From positions 1-64,000 of the IMG/VR virus record IMGVR_UViG_3300042466_001057: DNA of 64,000 nucleotides; one strand, 5' to 3'. Made by a program: the position numbers and the translations under genes. Positions 43,927 to 52,760 of this stretch are shown here, piece after piece (the first letter of the stretch is position 1; each line of letters opens with the position of its first letter). The stretch is from a virus. Under the pieces are notes generated by a model, which had not been told where the DNA came from, ran no database searches, and saw nothing but the letters and a program-made list of their open reading frames with translations.

Positions 43927-45048
43927 TTATATAATAGTATACGGACTGTTAAAAGGTCTGAACTTTAATAACTTGTTTAAGTTTTCTGCCTGTAATGCTT
44001 TTGCCTCCATCATTTTATCTGGTCTCAATCTTTCAAGTCTTGTTTTAAGTTCTTCCCATAATAATGTTTTCTCATCTTTTGCTTCAGATTGAAGTGTTGT
44101 ATACTCCAAAGTTAACTCACTATCGGGAGTTTTAAGGTTACCACTATATTTACCTCTAACTCTTGCCAACGTTTCTTTACAATAAGCGGTAAACCATCTT
44201 CTAACCCAAGTTCTTGACGGGTTATTTAATTTATCCCATCGTAATCTTTCTAATGGAACATCTGAAGGTAATCGTACTACATCAGGGTTTTTAGATAAAC
44301 AATCTTCTCTATCGAAAGTATCATAATACCAATACCATACCTTATGGTCGTTTCTTTTCATATTACCAAAATCAAATTTACCTCCAGGTACATTGTAAAG
44401 GTGTATCGCTTTTTTACCTTCTGGTAGTGCGGTAACTCTATATGTTAAATCACCTGAAATAATTCTTCTTTTAATATTAATGTCCGACATTCTTAAAAGT
44501 ATGTCAGCAGCAGGAGTAATAAAATAGTTACCCGAAGTACCCATTTGTGAGAACCCCGCACCACCACCTAAACCAATTCCACCGAACCCACCGAACCCAC
44601 CCATAAAAGGGTCAAAATATGCTGCGTCTAACTCAGATCTTGAAAACCATAAAAGTTCGTTTAATTCTCTACCTGCAGGTATTTCGTATATTTGTTGGTT
44701 AGGAACCAAATCTATATAATCTTTTTTCAAAACGTAATCACCACCAGCCTGTAACCCTACGATCTTAGAATAGGAGTAAGTGTATTGCGTTTCCCAATCC
44801 AAACTTCTGGTTGTTAGTGCTCGTGTAACTGATTGCTCATCTAAATTTAGACCATACACTGAAGTCCATTGTGCTTCAATTAACCAATCTTGTATGTGTT
44901 GTTCGTAATCTTCGATTGATAACTCTAAAAGGGAATCTAATTGATCGTCATCAAGTTCAACAGAACGTAGTGGGGCACCTAATAGATTTTTAATCCTTCT
45001 ATAAAGTGCCTCTCTTTCAGGACCGGTAATTATAACAGTTGTTGCCAT
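43927..45048 (-). CDS. 13: Neck/head completion protein, gp13-like
   Basis: This 373-residue protein has a helical N-terminus (REALYRRIKNLLGAPLRSVE, then LDDDQLDSLLELSIEDYEQH) like head-connector adaptors. It continues with a beta part and a Gly/Phe-rich loop (FDPFMGGFGGFGGIGLGGGA). Its C-terminus is helical (WVRRWFTAYCKETLARVRGK). This pattern matches T4-like neck gp13 proteins. The gp14- and gp15-like genes follow on the opposite strand, and a TATTTAT motif precedes its ATG by 17 bases. Confidence 0.7.
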   Translation of the reverse strand: MATTVIITGPEREALYRRIKNLLGAPLRSVELDDDQLDSLLELSIEDYEQHIQDWLIEAQWTSVYGLNLDEQSVTRALTTRSLDWETQYTYSYSKIVGLQAGGDYVLKKDYIDLVPNQQIYEIPAGRELNELLWFSRSELDAAYFDPFMGGFGGFGGIGLGGGAGFSQMGTSGNYFITPAADILLRMSDINIKRRIISGDLTYRVTALPEGKKAIHLYNVPGGKFDFGNMKRNDHKVWYWYYDTFDREDCLSKNPDVVRLPSDVPLERLRWDKLNNPSRTWVRRWFTAYCKETLARVRGKYSGNLKTPDSELTLEYTTLQSEAKDEKTLLWEELKTRLERLRPDKMMEAKALQAENLNKLLKFRPFNSPYTII

Positions 45049-45060
45049 AGGTACTTATTT

Positions 45061-45073
45061 TATATATAAATAT
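45061..45073 (-). promoter_or_regulatory. Putative late promoter, TATTTAT motif
   Basis: The minus strand reads ATATTTATATATA, with the core ending 17 bases before the ATG at 45048. It is in the short gap after the superoxide dismutase stop. Confidence 0.5.
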
Positions 45074-45077
45074 CTAA

Positions 45078-45794
45078 CTATTTTGATTTGTTTAATTCTA
45101 TTCTTGTTAGATATTGATCGTTCACAAATTCCCAATTTACAACCTTCCAAAAATTTTTAACATATTCGTCTCTTTTATTTTTGTATTTTAAATAGTAAGC
45201 GTGTTCCCATACGTCTAAACCTAAGATCGGATATCCCCTTTCTTTTTCTGTATTCATTAGGGGGTTGTCTTGATTTGCGGTGGAAACAATTTTTAATCTA
45301 TTGTTGTCGGTCAAGATTAACCAAACCCAACCAGATCCAAATCGACTTTTTGATTCCTCCTCAAACTTCTCTTTAAATTTTTCAAACGAACCAAAGTTTT
45401 TATCAATTTCTTTTTTAATCGGATCTTTAACTGTTTGTTTTTTTGGACTTAACATTTTCCAAAATAATGCGTGATTAAATGCCCCACCACCATTATTTTT
45501 AACTTTATTGTTAAACTTTGATATTTTTATTATAATTTCTTCTAAGTCTATATCCTTACCTTTAACCTTTTCTAACTCGGCGTTTAGTTTATCAACATAC
45601 CCTTTATAGTGTTTTGTGTAGTGAGTTTTCATCGTCTCAGAATCTACAAAAGTTGTTAAAGAATTATAATCGTATGGTAGTTTTTCCATACTTATTTTTT
45701 TTATTTCAGAAATAATTGATTCGTTTAAAAATGAGGTATGGTTTAATTTACTCTCGATTAAATCTATTCTTTGATTAATTTTTTTAAATATCAT
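45078..45794 (-). CDS. sodA: Fe/Mn superoxide dismutase with N-terminal extension
   Basis: This 238-residue protein is a complete Fe/Mn superoxide dismutase, which converts superoxide to hydrogen peroxide and oxygen. The four metal ligands are present: H58 (ETMKTHYTKHYKGYVDKL), H108 (GGGAFNHALFWKM), D194 and H198 (GLDVWEHAYYLKY). GGAFNHALFW and ANQDNPL favour the manganese type. An extra helical N-terminus of about 36 residues holds LIE-S, LNE-S and ISE-I sites. I start at ATG 45794; a GTG at 45809 adds five residues but lies over the promoter motif. Confidence 0.9.
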   Translation of the reverse strand: MIFKKINQRIDLIESKLNHTSFLNESIISEIKKISMEKLPYDYNSLTTFVDSETMKTHYTKHYKGYVDKLNAELEKVKGKDIDLEEIIIKISKFNNKVKNNGGGAFNHALFWKMLSPKKQTVKDPIKKEIDKNFGSFEKFKEKFEEESKSRFGSGWVWLILTDNNRLKIVSTANQDNPLMNTEKERGYPILGLDVWEHAYYLKYKNKRDEYVKNFWKVVNWEFVNDQYLTRIELNKSK

Positions 45795-45796
45795 AC

Positions 45797-45806
45797 TAAT
45801 AAATAT
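45797..45806 (-). promoter_or_regulatory. Putative late promoter, TATTTAT motif
   Basis: The minus strand reads ATATTTATTA, with the core ending 4 bases before the ATG at 45794. It overlaps the last base of the SNF2 gene stop. It implies a nearly leaderless transcript. Confidence 0.45.
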
Positions 45807-47572
45807 CACCTACCATTAGAAATTATCTTTAACATTTCCTCTATCGAAGATGCCTCATCTAATAATAGATCATCCCCCATAACTGTGGATATTATTTTTT
45901 TCTTTCTATTTAAGATGTCGTATATCGCACCCTCTATTGTGTTTTCAAAAAGGGGATAGTAAACTGATGTTGAATTTTTTTGTCCAATTCTATGAGACCT
46001 ATCTTCTGCTTGAGCGTGTTCTGCCGGTACAAACGACAAATCATTCATAATAACCGCTTCGGCCGATGTTAAAGTAATACCAACACCCGCAGCTTTTAGG
46101 TTACCAATAAACACTTTAATTTTATCGTTTTCTTGAAAATCATCCACAGATTTTTGTCGATGAGGTTTTGAACAAGACCCATCTAAATAAACCGCACTTT
46201 TTCCAAAATGGTCATAAATTGTCCGTAACGTATCTGTAAAGTTTGTAAATATGATAACTTTTTTACCTTGTTCAATAATATTCTCAGCCAACTCAATAGT
46301 GTTTTTAACTTTTTCTTCGGCAATAACTTTTCTAACTTTCATTAATTTACCAAATTGGATGGTTAATGATCCGGATTCGTTAGGGTTTTTGTCGTACCAA
46401 TCATAGTATTCACCCATGAGTTCTTCATAGTCTTTAGACTTTAATCTTAAATAAACAGGTGTAATAATTTTATCGGGTAAATCTAAAACGTCTTCTTTTA
46501 GTCTCCTAAGAATGTGTGATTGCGTTCGTTCTCTTAGTTCATCTAAGTTTGATGCTCCCGTAACATTCCAAATTTTTCTATTACCCACAACGAATTGAAA
46601 CCCATTACAATATCTTTTTGCGTAAGCCATCCAATTTGCTGCGACAGGACTCTCAACTAAACTCAAAAGATTAAAATAGTTCATCGGTCTTGAGGTCATT
46701 GGTGTTCCCGTCAATAACCAAACCCTATCAATTTTATCACATAGATCATTAACAATTTTTGTTCTTTGTGCTTGGGGGTTTGATATCATATGAGCCTCAT
46801 CCATAATAACCAAATCAAATTTTGCATTTAAAATTGTTGATTCGTCTTTCTTTTTTGGATCGTGAAAGTTTTTTAAAATATCGTAATTAATTATTACAAA
46901 TTCGTGTTCATTTGAAAATTTCTTACCTTCTGCGATATAAACGGTTCTATCTGAATAGTTTTCAATTTCACGTTGCCAATTTATTTTTAAAGATGCGGGA
47001 CATACTATTAATATTTTTTTTATTTTTGTTTCAAGTGCGGCTATAATAGTACTGGTAGTCTTACCAAGACCCATATCATCAGCCAATATATATTTTTTGT
47101 TACCCACCAACTTAGTAATTGCTTCTTTTTGGTGTTCCATTGGAAGTCTATGGTTGTATTTGGTGTAATCAACAATAATGTTTTTCACTTCGTTATCTTT
47201 TATAAGTGCGGATTTTGGTAACCAAAAGTCGTGTACGGTGTCACCACTAAATATCTTACCCCATATATGATATGATTTATCTTTCTCAACCAAAAGTTTC
47301 TCAACATAAATCTCTGTCGGTTCTTTGGTATACATTTTTTCTTCCATCATTTTTTTACCAAAATACGAATCGAGTTTGACCCATTTTTTTGCGACCTTTG
47401 GTGTACGACCGTGAAAATTTATAATGTATTCCGCTTGAGACCTGGTAGGTGTAAACGATTTACTATTTTGTTTTTTGTGTTTTAAATTTAGGATATAGTT
47501 ATTTGATCCTTCATATTCGTCAAGTAATTGAAGTGACCGTGTTTCGGGAGTTCTTGAAATTAATTCTTCCAT
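45806..47572 (-). CDS. SNF2-family DNA-dependent ATPase
   Basis: I start at ATG 47572 (MEELISRTPETRSLQLLDEY). The frame is open further upstream to 47743, but that part is a hydrophobic shadow reading over the divergent gene. The 588-residue protein has helicase motifs: Walker A ADDMGLGKTTS (K171), DEAH at 258-261 (VIMDEAHMISN), TGTPMTSRP, and the second domain ending AQAEDRSHRIGQKN. SNF2 proteins remodel DNA-protein complexes or translocate on DNA. In phages they may act in replication, recombination or anti-host tasks. The frame overlaps the SOD promoter motif by one base. Confidence 0.85.
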   Translation of the reverse strand: MEELISRTPETRSLQLLDEYEGSNNYILNLKHKKQNSKSFTPTRSQAEYIINFHGRTPKVAKKWVKLDSYFGKKMMEEKMYTKEPTEIYVEKLLVEKDKSYHIWGKIFSGDTVHDFWLPKSALIKDNEVKNIIVDYTKYNHRLPMEHQKEAITKLVGNKKYILADDMGLGKTTSTIIAALETKIKKILIVCPASLKINWQREIENYSDRTVYIAEGKKFSNEHEFVIINYDILKNFHDPKKKDESTILNAKFDLVIMDEAHMISNPQAQRTKIVNDLCDKIDRVWLLTGTPMTSRPMNYFNLLSLVESPVAANWMAYAKRYCNGFQFVVGNRKIWNVTGASNLDELRERTQSHILRRLKEDVLDLPDKIITPVYLRLKSKDYEELMGEYYDWYDKNPNESGSLTIQFGKLMKVRKVIAEEKVKNTIELAENIIEQGKKVIIFTNFTDTLRTIYDHFGKSAVYLDGSCSKPHRQKSVDDFQENDKIKVFIGNLKAAGVGITLTSAEAVIMNDLSFVPAEHAQAEDRSHRIGQKNSTSVYYPLFENTIEGAIYDILNRKKKIISTVMGDDLLLDEASSIEEMLKIISNGR

Positions 47573-47577
47573 AATAA

Positions 47578-47585
47578 TATAAATA
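47578..47585 (-). promoter_or_regulatory. Putative late promoter, TATTTAT motif
   Basis: The minus strand reads TATTTATA, followed by TTATT and the ATG at 47572. It is divergent to the element at 47619-47628. Confidence 0.45.
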
Positions 47586-47618
47586 AAAATACTAAACAAT
47601 AATAAATAATCAATCAAT

Positions 47619-47628
47619 GTATTTATAG
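47619..47628 (+). promoter_or_regulatory. Putative late promoter, TATTTAT motif
   Basis: GTATTTATAG, with the core ending 4 bases before the ATG at 47631. A -10 element here would start transcription at or next to the start codon. Confidence 0.5.
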
Positions 47629-47630
47629 TT

Positions 47631-48146
47631 ATGGCACAGAATAAAGTCCCAATTACAAGGTTAAATAAGTTTTTTTCTGAAGAAGACTTTGATTTGGATA
47701 TTAATATGGGTGAGGAATGGTTACATGGGGACATGAATTTCACTTTAGTTTTATACAGAGTCGATAGACAAAGGACTGATAATGACGATGTGTATGGGGA
47801 GGCGTTAGAGGACTCGATACAATTTTTAGCTCCTGTCGAATTTAAAGGGTATGTTCAGGTGGAAGCACCTACAAATGTGGATTACGGTTCGTCAAAATTA
47901 TCACAAACAGAACCAGGTAATGTCAAAGTAGGGGTTTATCAAAAACAACTTGATGAGTTAGGTATTGATATTAATTATGGTGACTATATTGGTTACTATG
48001 AAACTGAAGATAGGGTAAGATATTATTCTGTAGTAAACGACGGTAGGGTTTTTACCGATAATAAACATACATATGGCGGGTATAAAAGATTTTATCGATC
48101 AATTATTGCATCACCTGTTAACGATAACGAATTTAAAGGTATCTAA
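47631..48146 (+). CDS. 14: Neck protein, gp14-like
   Basis: This 171-residue protein matches the T4 gp14-type neck protein. Features: FDLDINMGEEWLHGDMNF, TLVLYRVDRQRTDNDDVYGE, and FKGYVQVEAPTNVDYGSSKL with a later YGDYIGYYETEDRVRYYSVV. Neck proteins close the head after DNA packaging and join the tail. It overlaps the next gene by one base. The gp13-like gene lies nearby but on the opposite strand. Confidence 0.75.
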   Translation: MAQNKVPITRLNKFFSEEDFDLDINMGEEWLHGDMNFTLVLYRVDRQRTDNDDVYGEALEDSIQFLAPVEFKGYVQVEAPTNVDYGSSKLSQTEPGNVKVGVYQKQLDELGIDINYGDYIGYYETEDRVRYYSVVNDGRVFTDNKHTYGGYKRFYRSIIASPVNDNEFKGI

Positions 48147-49186
48147 TGGCTTTACCAAAAAAAATTAAAAAACACTTACCCCTTGTACCTGAAAAGGTGG
48201 GGAAAGAAAGAAGAGAAGAGTTATTGGATTTAATAACTAAAGATGGTACGTACCTACCTAAAGGGGTATTACATGCCGATTTGGACAGGGGGATTTTGGA
48301 TTTTGTTAAGGATAGGTTATCTTTGTCGGTGGATGGGAAAAAAGTACCATCAATAGACAAAATTATAACAAACCAAAACTGGGCTCAATTTACCACAACT
48401 TGGAATTTTAACGATCTAGATAAAAACGTTAAACTACCTTTTGTTACAACGGTAAGAATGCCTGAAGTTAAATACGGAACCTTACAAGGTGGTCTTGCAA
48501 ATATTCCAGAAAGAAGACACTTTCATTATTATACTGTTCCAACATGGGACGGTCAAAGAAAAGGTGCTGACGTTTATAAAATTCCACAACCCATTCCGGT
48601 TGATATAACATATAATATTAAATTATTTTGTAATAGAATGAGGGAATTGAATGAGTTTAATAAAATATTCATGCAGACTTTTACATCAAAACAAGCTTAT
48701 ATAAACGTAAAAGGACATTATCTACCGGTTATGATGGACGAAGTTTCTGACGAATCCTCTAAAGAATTAGAAAAAAGAAAATATTATATTGCCAATTATA
48801 AAATAACATTAAAGGGGTTGTTAATTGACGAAGAGGAATTCCAAGTTTCACCAGCAATTACAAGAGCACTTACAGTTATTGAGGTTGACACCAAAATTAG
48901 AAAAAGAAAGGCAAAAATAGAACCACCAAGAACAAATAATTTTAATTTAGATATTACTTTTTTAAGTGGGGTAACACAATTAAGCGAGGTATTTAACTAT
49001 ACTGCCGATATTGTAATCCAAAGTACAGACAACGTAACATCGTATTCCGTATACATAAATAATAATTATGTTGGTGACGATTTAAGTACAATACAAATAA
49101 CTACTAACGATACTTTAAAAATTATTGTGGTTAAAAATGATAATACAAAGACCTCTACGTTAAAGTCTGTGGCGTATTTGGTTTAA
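48146..49186 (+). CDS. 15: Tail terminator/sheath stabiliser, gp15-like
   Basis: This 346-residue protein has the general layout of T4 gp15. LPFVTTVRMPEVKYGTL is followed by RRHFHYYTVPTWDGQRKGAD, IPQPIPVDITYNIKLFCNRM, RELNEFNKIFMQTF, and then YYIANYKITLKGLLIDEEEF. T4 gp15 is 272 aa. Here about 85 C-terminal residues form an added Ig-like domain (YTADIVIQSTDNVTSYSVYI). Gene order after gp14-like and before gp18-like supports this. The identity by sequence alone is moderate. Confidence 0.6.
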   Translation: MALPKKIKKHLPLVPEKVGKERREELLDLITKDGTYLPKGVLHADLDRGILDFVKDRLSLSVDGKKVPSIDKIITNQNWAQFTTTWNFNDLDKNVKLPFVTTVRMPEVKYGTLQGGLANIPERRHFHYYTVPTWDGQRKGADVYKIPQPIPVDITYNIKLFCNRMRELNEFNKIFMQTFTSKQAYINVKGHYLPVMMDEVSDESSKELEKRKYYIANYKITLKGLLIDEEEFQVSPAITRALTVIEVDTKIRKRKAKIEPPRTNNFNLDITFLSGVTQLSEVFNYTADIVIQSTDNVTSYSVYINNNYVGDDLSTIQITTNDTLKIIVVKNDNTKTSTLKSVAYLV

Positions 49187-49336
49187 TTATTCTCCGTATA
49201 TATCCTTTTCTTTTTGACAAGTTTTTAAAATTAACGTTTCTAAAAACTTATACAACTTTAATCCCTTTTCTTCGCAGTATTTTTTTAAAACGTCGTGAGA
49301 TTCTTCTGAAATCTTTATATTCTTTATTTTTTTCAT
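49187..49336 (-). CDS. Small ribbon-helix-helix-like regulator (49 aa)
   Basis: I start at ATG 49336. A longer frame begins at 49384, but the TATTTAT element lies between the two starts. The 49 residues (IKNIKISEESHDVLKKYCEE then GLKLYKFLETLILKTCQKEK) have the strand-helix-helix form of ribbon-helix-helix proteins: KISEES for the strand, HDVLKKYCEEKGL for the first helix. It may bind DNA as a dimer. It is antisense-oriented between the two rightward tail genes and abuts the gp15-like stop. Confidence 0.6.
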   Translation of the reverse strand: MKKIKNIKISEESHDVLKKYCEEKGLKLYKFLETLILKTCQKEKDIYGE

Positions 49337-49340
49337 GTTA

Positions 49341-49350
49341 AGATAAATAT
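49341..49350 (-). promoter_or_regulatory. Putative late promoter, TATTTAT motif
   Basis: The minus strand reads ATATTTATCT, with the core ending 6 bases before the ATG at 49336. It supports the short start of the RHH-like gene. Confidence 0.45.
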
Positions 49351-49434
49351 TTAAAAAGGTAGAAAAAAGGTAGAATTTTTTCATACTATTAAATTTTTTA
49401 TTAAAAAACCTTATGTTTTTTGCATTTAATCAAG

Positions 49435-49448
49435 GTATTTATATATAA
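49435..49448 (+). promoter_or_regulatory. Putative late promoter, TATTTAT motif
   Basis: GTATTTATATATAA lies about 38 bases before the ATG at 49480 and is followed by an A-rich leader. It drives the tail sheath gene. Confidence 0.55.
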
Positions 49449-49479
49449 AATAAAACATTAAAAACAAAAACATTTAAAA

Positions 49480-52400
49480 ATGGCTTCATCTAACAAAGTA
49501 TTTGTATCACCCGGAGTATATACTTCAGAGAGGGATTTAACATTTGTTGCACAAAGTGTGGGTGTAACAACATTAGGAATTGCTGGTGAGACTTTGCAGG
49601 GACCGGCATTTGAACCGATATTTATTACAAATTTTGACGAGTTTCAAGTGTACTTTGGGTCTACTAGTCCTGAAAAATACGTAAACACCCAAATACCTAA
49701 ATACGAAACTGCTTACATCGCTAAATCTTATTTACAACAATCTAATCAACTTTTCGTAACGAGAGTTCTTGGTTTATCAGGATATGATGCGGGACCATCA
49801 TGGTCTATTACAACAATGGGTAACGTTAATCCGGCAACAATATCAGCAACAGGAAATAGTGCGACTAACGTCACTTTTAACTTTACAGGTCTAACAGGAA
49901 CACCATCTTCTGTACAATTTACTGTTCCTGCACCGCTTTCTTCAGTGGTAGGAGCGACTTATACAAATTTTGATAACTCAACATCAACAATATATAGTGA
50001 TATCCAATCTTACATATTAAACGAAATAAACTTATTCTCAACAGGAACTGTTGGTTCTGGTACTACGGCTCAGTTTTGGGGTAGTGTTAGTGGGGGTTGT
50101 TTAAACTCAATCACTGCAGATTCTATCAATACTGTAACCGCAATTACGGAAACATACGGTGTAAGTAGTATTGATGTCGCTAACAATACATTATCAGCAT
50201 CAACAAACGATCCTTGGTTCTATTCTCAATTCACATATTCACAAAATCCATCAACTGATGCATCATCATATCTTGGTTTTGGTTTTGGTATTAGTTTAGA
50301 TTCAATGTCTACAGGTACAACTGCAGGTTCTTATTCAGGATCTTGTAATATTAGATTTACTAATTATTCGGGAACACCTTACTTAGAATATGATGATTTA
50401 GTTATTGCGACTTTAAGATCAAGAGGTATCTCAACATATTCGTCAACACAGGCCGGTCCAAGTTACGAAGTTTCAGGAAAATCAAACGTTGTAATGATTA
50501 CTTCAGGTCAATATTCTGGCGTAACAAAAGATCCATTCCAAACGTTTCAAATTTCAGGTGTTACTCAAGACGGTGATAATTTTAGTTTTGAAACATCATT
50601 ATTAAGTACGGATTCTAATTACTTGTCTAAAGTATTCGGTAGAAGTAACTTCGGAAAAGATAGAACTCAAGTACCTTTATTTGTTGAGGAGGCTTACCCA
50701 TCGTTATTGACTACAGGTTATAGATCAGGAAAAATCAGAGGTTTATATAATGATTGGATCGATTTAGGTGGTGTTAGACAAAACGATAGTCAGTCAATCG
50801 CATTTTATCTTGAACAATTCCAAACACCTGAAACACCATATTTTGTTTCTGAACTTAGAGGTAATAAAGTCTATAAACTTTTCAAAACTAGATTAATCTC
50901 TGACGGTAACGCCGCTAACAGATTGGTAAAAATATCAATTGCAAATATGTCGTTTAATAATTTAACTTTCGATGTCTTTGTTAGAGATTTCTTTGATACC
51001 GATCAGAATGTTAGAGTTGTTGAAAGTTTCACTAACTGTTCTATGGATCCGTCAAATAATAACTACGTCGCTAATAAAATCGGTACATCAAACGGTGAAT
51101 ATCAAGTTAAGTCTAAATATATTATGTTAGACATGAGTGACGAAGCACCTATAGATGCACTACCTTGTGGTTTTGAAGGGTACAATATGAGACAATATAG
51201 TAACGCAACACCACCATTTATGGTTTATAAAACAAAATATTTACAACCAGGTGAAGTGATTTATAACCCTCCTTTTGGATCATCTAACGGTGGAGATAAT
51301 CCGGTAATTTCAAATGGTGAAAACCCAAGAAGAGCTTACTTAGGTATATCTAATATTACAGGAATTGATTACGATTTCTTTGAGTATAAAGGAAAACAAG
51401 TACCGGTTAATATTGGTACAGATACTGAAGGTATTGATTGGGGTTATATGACAAAAGGTTTCCACATGGATAGTGGAGCGACTATCGTAACGATGTATAA
51501 CGCACTTCTATCAGCAACAACTTCGGCATTTGAAGTGGGTGTAGGGTCGTTTAATAGTGAACCTGATGATACTAACAACCCTTATTATAGATTAAATACT
51601 CGTAAATTTACAGCATTACCTTATGGTGGATTTGACGGATGGGATATCTATAGAGAGTACAGAACAAATAATGATTCATTCGCATTAGGTCAATCAGGAT
51701 ATAAATACGGAGCAGAAGCATCAATCACATACCCTACGGCAACAGGATGGGGAGCGTTTAAACAAATTTCAGGACCAAACCAAGAGACTTGGGCTAACAC
51801 TGACTATTACGCATACTTATGGGGTCAATCAACATTTGCAAATCCAGAAGCGGTAAACATTAATATATTTACAACTCCGGGTATTGATTATGTGAATAAC
51901 CAAAATCTTGTGGAATTAGCAATTGATATGGTTGAAACAGATAGAGCGGATTCTATTTATGTGTGTACAACACCTGACTTTAATTTATTCTTACCTACGT
52001 ATAATGATTTAGAAGAAGGTTTAATTTATCCTCAACAAGTTGTAGATAACTTAGAAAACACAGGTATCGACTCTAACTATACCGCAACTTATTACCCATG
52101 GGTTTTAACAAGAGATACAGTAAATAATACACAAATTTATTTACCGGGTACTGCAGAGGTAACTAAAAACTTAGCATTAACCGATAACATCGCTTTCCCT
52201 TGGTTCGCATCTGCGGGTTACACAAGAGGTATCGTAAATGCTATTAAAGCACGTAAAAAGTTAACACAAGACGATAGAGACACACTTTATAAAGGTAGAA
52301 TTAATCCAATCGCAACCTTCTCTGATGTTGGTACAGTGATTTGGGGTAACAAAACTCTACAAATTAGAGAGTCTGCACTTGATAGAATCAACGTAAGACG

Positions 52401-52692
52401 ATTGTTATTACAAGCACGTAAGTTGATTTCAGCAGTAGCGATAAGACTATTGTTTGAACAAAACGATGATAAAGTAAGACAAGACTTCTTGGATTCTGTT
52501 AACCCGATTTTGGATTCAATCAGAAGAGATCGTGGTTTAATTGATTTCCGTGTGACGGTATCAAACACTCCTGAAGATTTAGATTCAAACACTTTAACAG
52601 GTAAGATTTTCTTAAAACCAACAAGAGCGTTAGAGTATATCGACATCGAGTTTGTTATTACACCAACAGGAGCATCTTTTGATGACGTATAA
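49480..52692 (+). CDS. 18: Tail sheath protein, gp18-like
   Basis: This 1070-residue protein is the contractile sheath subunit. The start (FVSPGVYTSERDLTFVAQSV, then VGVTTLGIAGETLQGPAFEP and FITNFDEFQVYFG) and the end (TLYKGRINPIATFSDVGTVI, LQIRESALDRINVRRLLLQA) match contractile sheath proteins. T4 gp18 is 659 aa. The extra length is mostly a Ser/Thr/Gly-rich insertion after residue 105 and another outer domain. These would sit on the outside of the tail. It is downstream of the gp15-like gene and followed by a hairpin. Confidence 0.95.
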   Translation: MASSNKVFVSPGVYTSERDLTFVAQSVGVTTLGIAGETLQGPAFEPIFITNFDEFQVYFGSTSPEKYVNTQIPKYETAYIAKSYLQQSNQLFVTRVLGLSGYDAGPSWSITTMGNVNPATISATGNSATNVTFNFTGLTGTPSSVQFTVPAPLSSVVGATYTNFDNSTSTIYSDIQSYILNEINLFSTGTVGSGTTAQFWGSVSGGCLNSITADSINTVTAITETYGVSSIDVANNTLSASTNDPWFYSQFTYSQNPSTDASSYLGFGFGISLDSMSTGTTAGSYSGSCNIRFTNYSGTPYLEYDDLVIATLRSRGISTYSSTQAGPSYEVSGKSNVVMITSGQYSGVTKDPFQTFQISGVTQDGDNFSFETSLLSTDSNYLSKVFGRSNFGKDRTQVPLFVEEAYPSLLTTGYRSGKIRGLYNDWIDLGGVRQNDSQSIAFYLEQFQTPETPYFVSELRGNKVYKLFKTRLISDGNAANRLVKISIANMSFNNLTFDVFVRDFFDTDQNVRVVESFTNCSMDPSNNNYVANKIGTSNGEYQVKSKYIMLDMSDEAPIDALPCGFEGYNMRQYSNATPPFMVYKTKYLQPGEVIYNPPFGSSNGGDNPVISNGENPRRAYLGISNITGIDYDFFEYKGKQVPVNIGTDTEGIDWGYMTKGFHMDSGATIVTMYNALLSATTSAFEVGVGSFNSEPDDTNNPYYRLNTRKFTALPYGGFDGWDIYREYRTNNDSFALGQSGYKYGAEASITYPTATGWGAFKQISGPNQETWANTDYYAYLWGQSTFANPEAVNINIFTTPGIDYVNNQNLVELAIDMVETDRADSIYVCTTPDFNLFLPTYNDLEEGLIYPQQVVDNLENTGIDSNYTATYYPWVLTRDTVNNTQIYLPGTAEVTKNLALTDNIAFPWFASAGYTRGIVNAIKARKKLTQDDRDTLYKGRINPIATFSDVGTVIWGNKTLQIRESALDRINVRRLLLQARKLISAVAIRLLFEQNDDKVRQDFLDSVNPILDSIRRDRGLIDFRVTVSNTPEDLDSNTLTGKIFLKPTRALEYIDIEFVITPTGASFDDV

Positions 52693-52710
52693 ATAAAAAA
52701 ATAAACTAAG

Positions 52711-52740
52711 TGGGGAGTAGAAATATTCCCCATTTATATA
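52711..52740 (+). terminator. Possible terminator hairpin after the sheath gene
   Basis: TGGGGA (52711-52716) pairs with TCCCCA (52727-52732) around a 10-base loop. A T-containing stretch follows (TTTATATATTTATA) but it is not a clean T-run. The hairpin is plausible; termination is likely to be partial. Confidence 0.45.
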
Positions 52741-52748
52741 TTTATATT
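52738..52748 (+). promoter_or_regulatory. Putative late promoter, TATTTAT motif
   Basis: ATATTTATATT, with the core ending 15 bases before the ATG at 52761. It lies just after the hairpin and starts a new transcript. Confidence 0.5.
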
Positions 52749-52760
52749 AAAAATAACACA

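Noticed and set aside
47573-47743. 57-residue hydrophobic N-terminal extension of the SNF2 frame
   Set aside because: It runs over the divergent gp14-like gene and both promoter motifs; the ATG at 47572 is the sensible start.
52710-52760. Longer start for the 45-aa gene
   Set aside because: It crosses a hairpin and the promoter motif; ATG 52761 is better placed.
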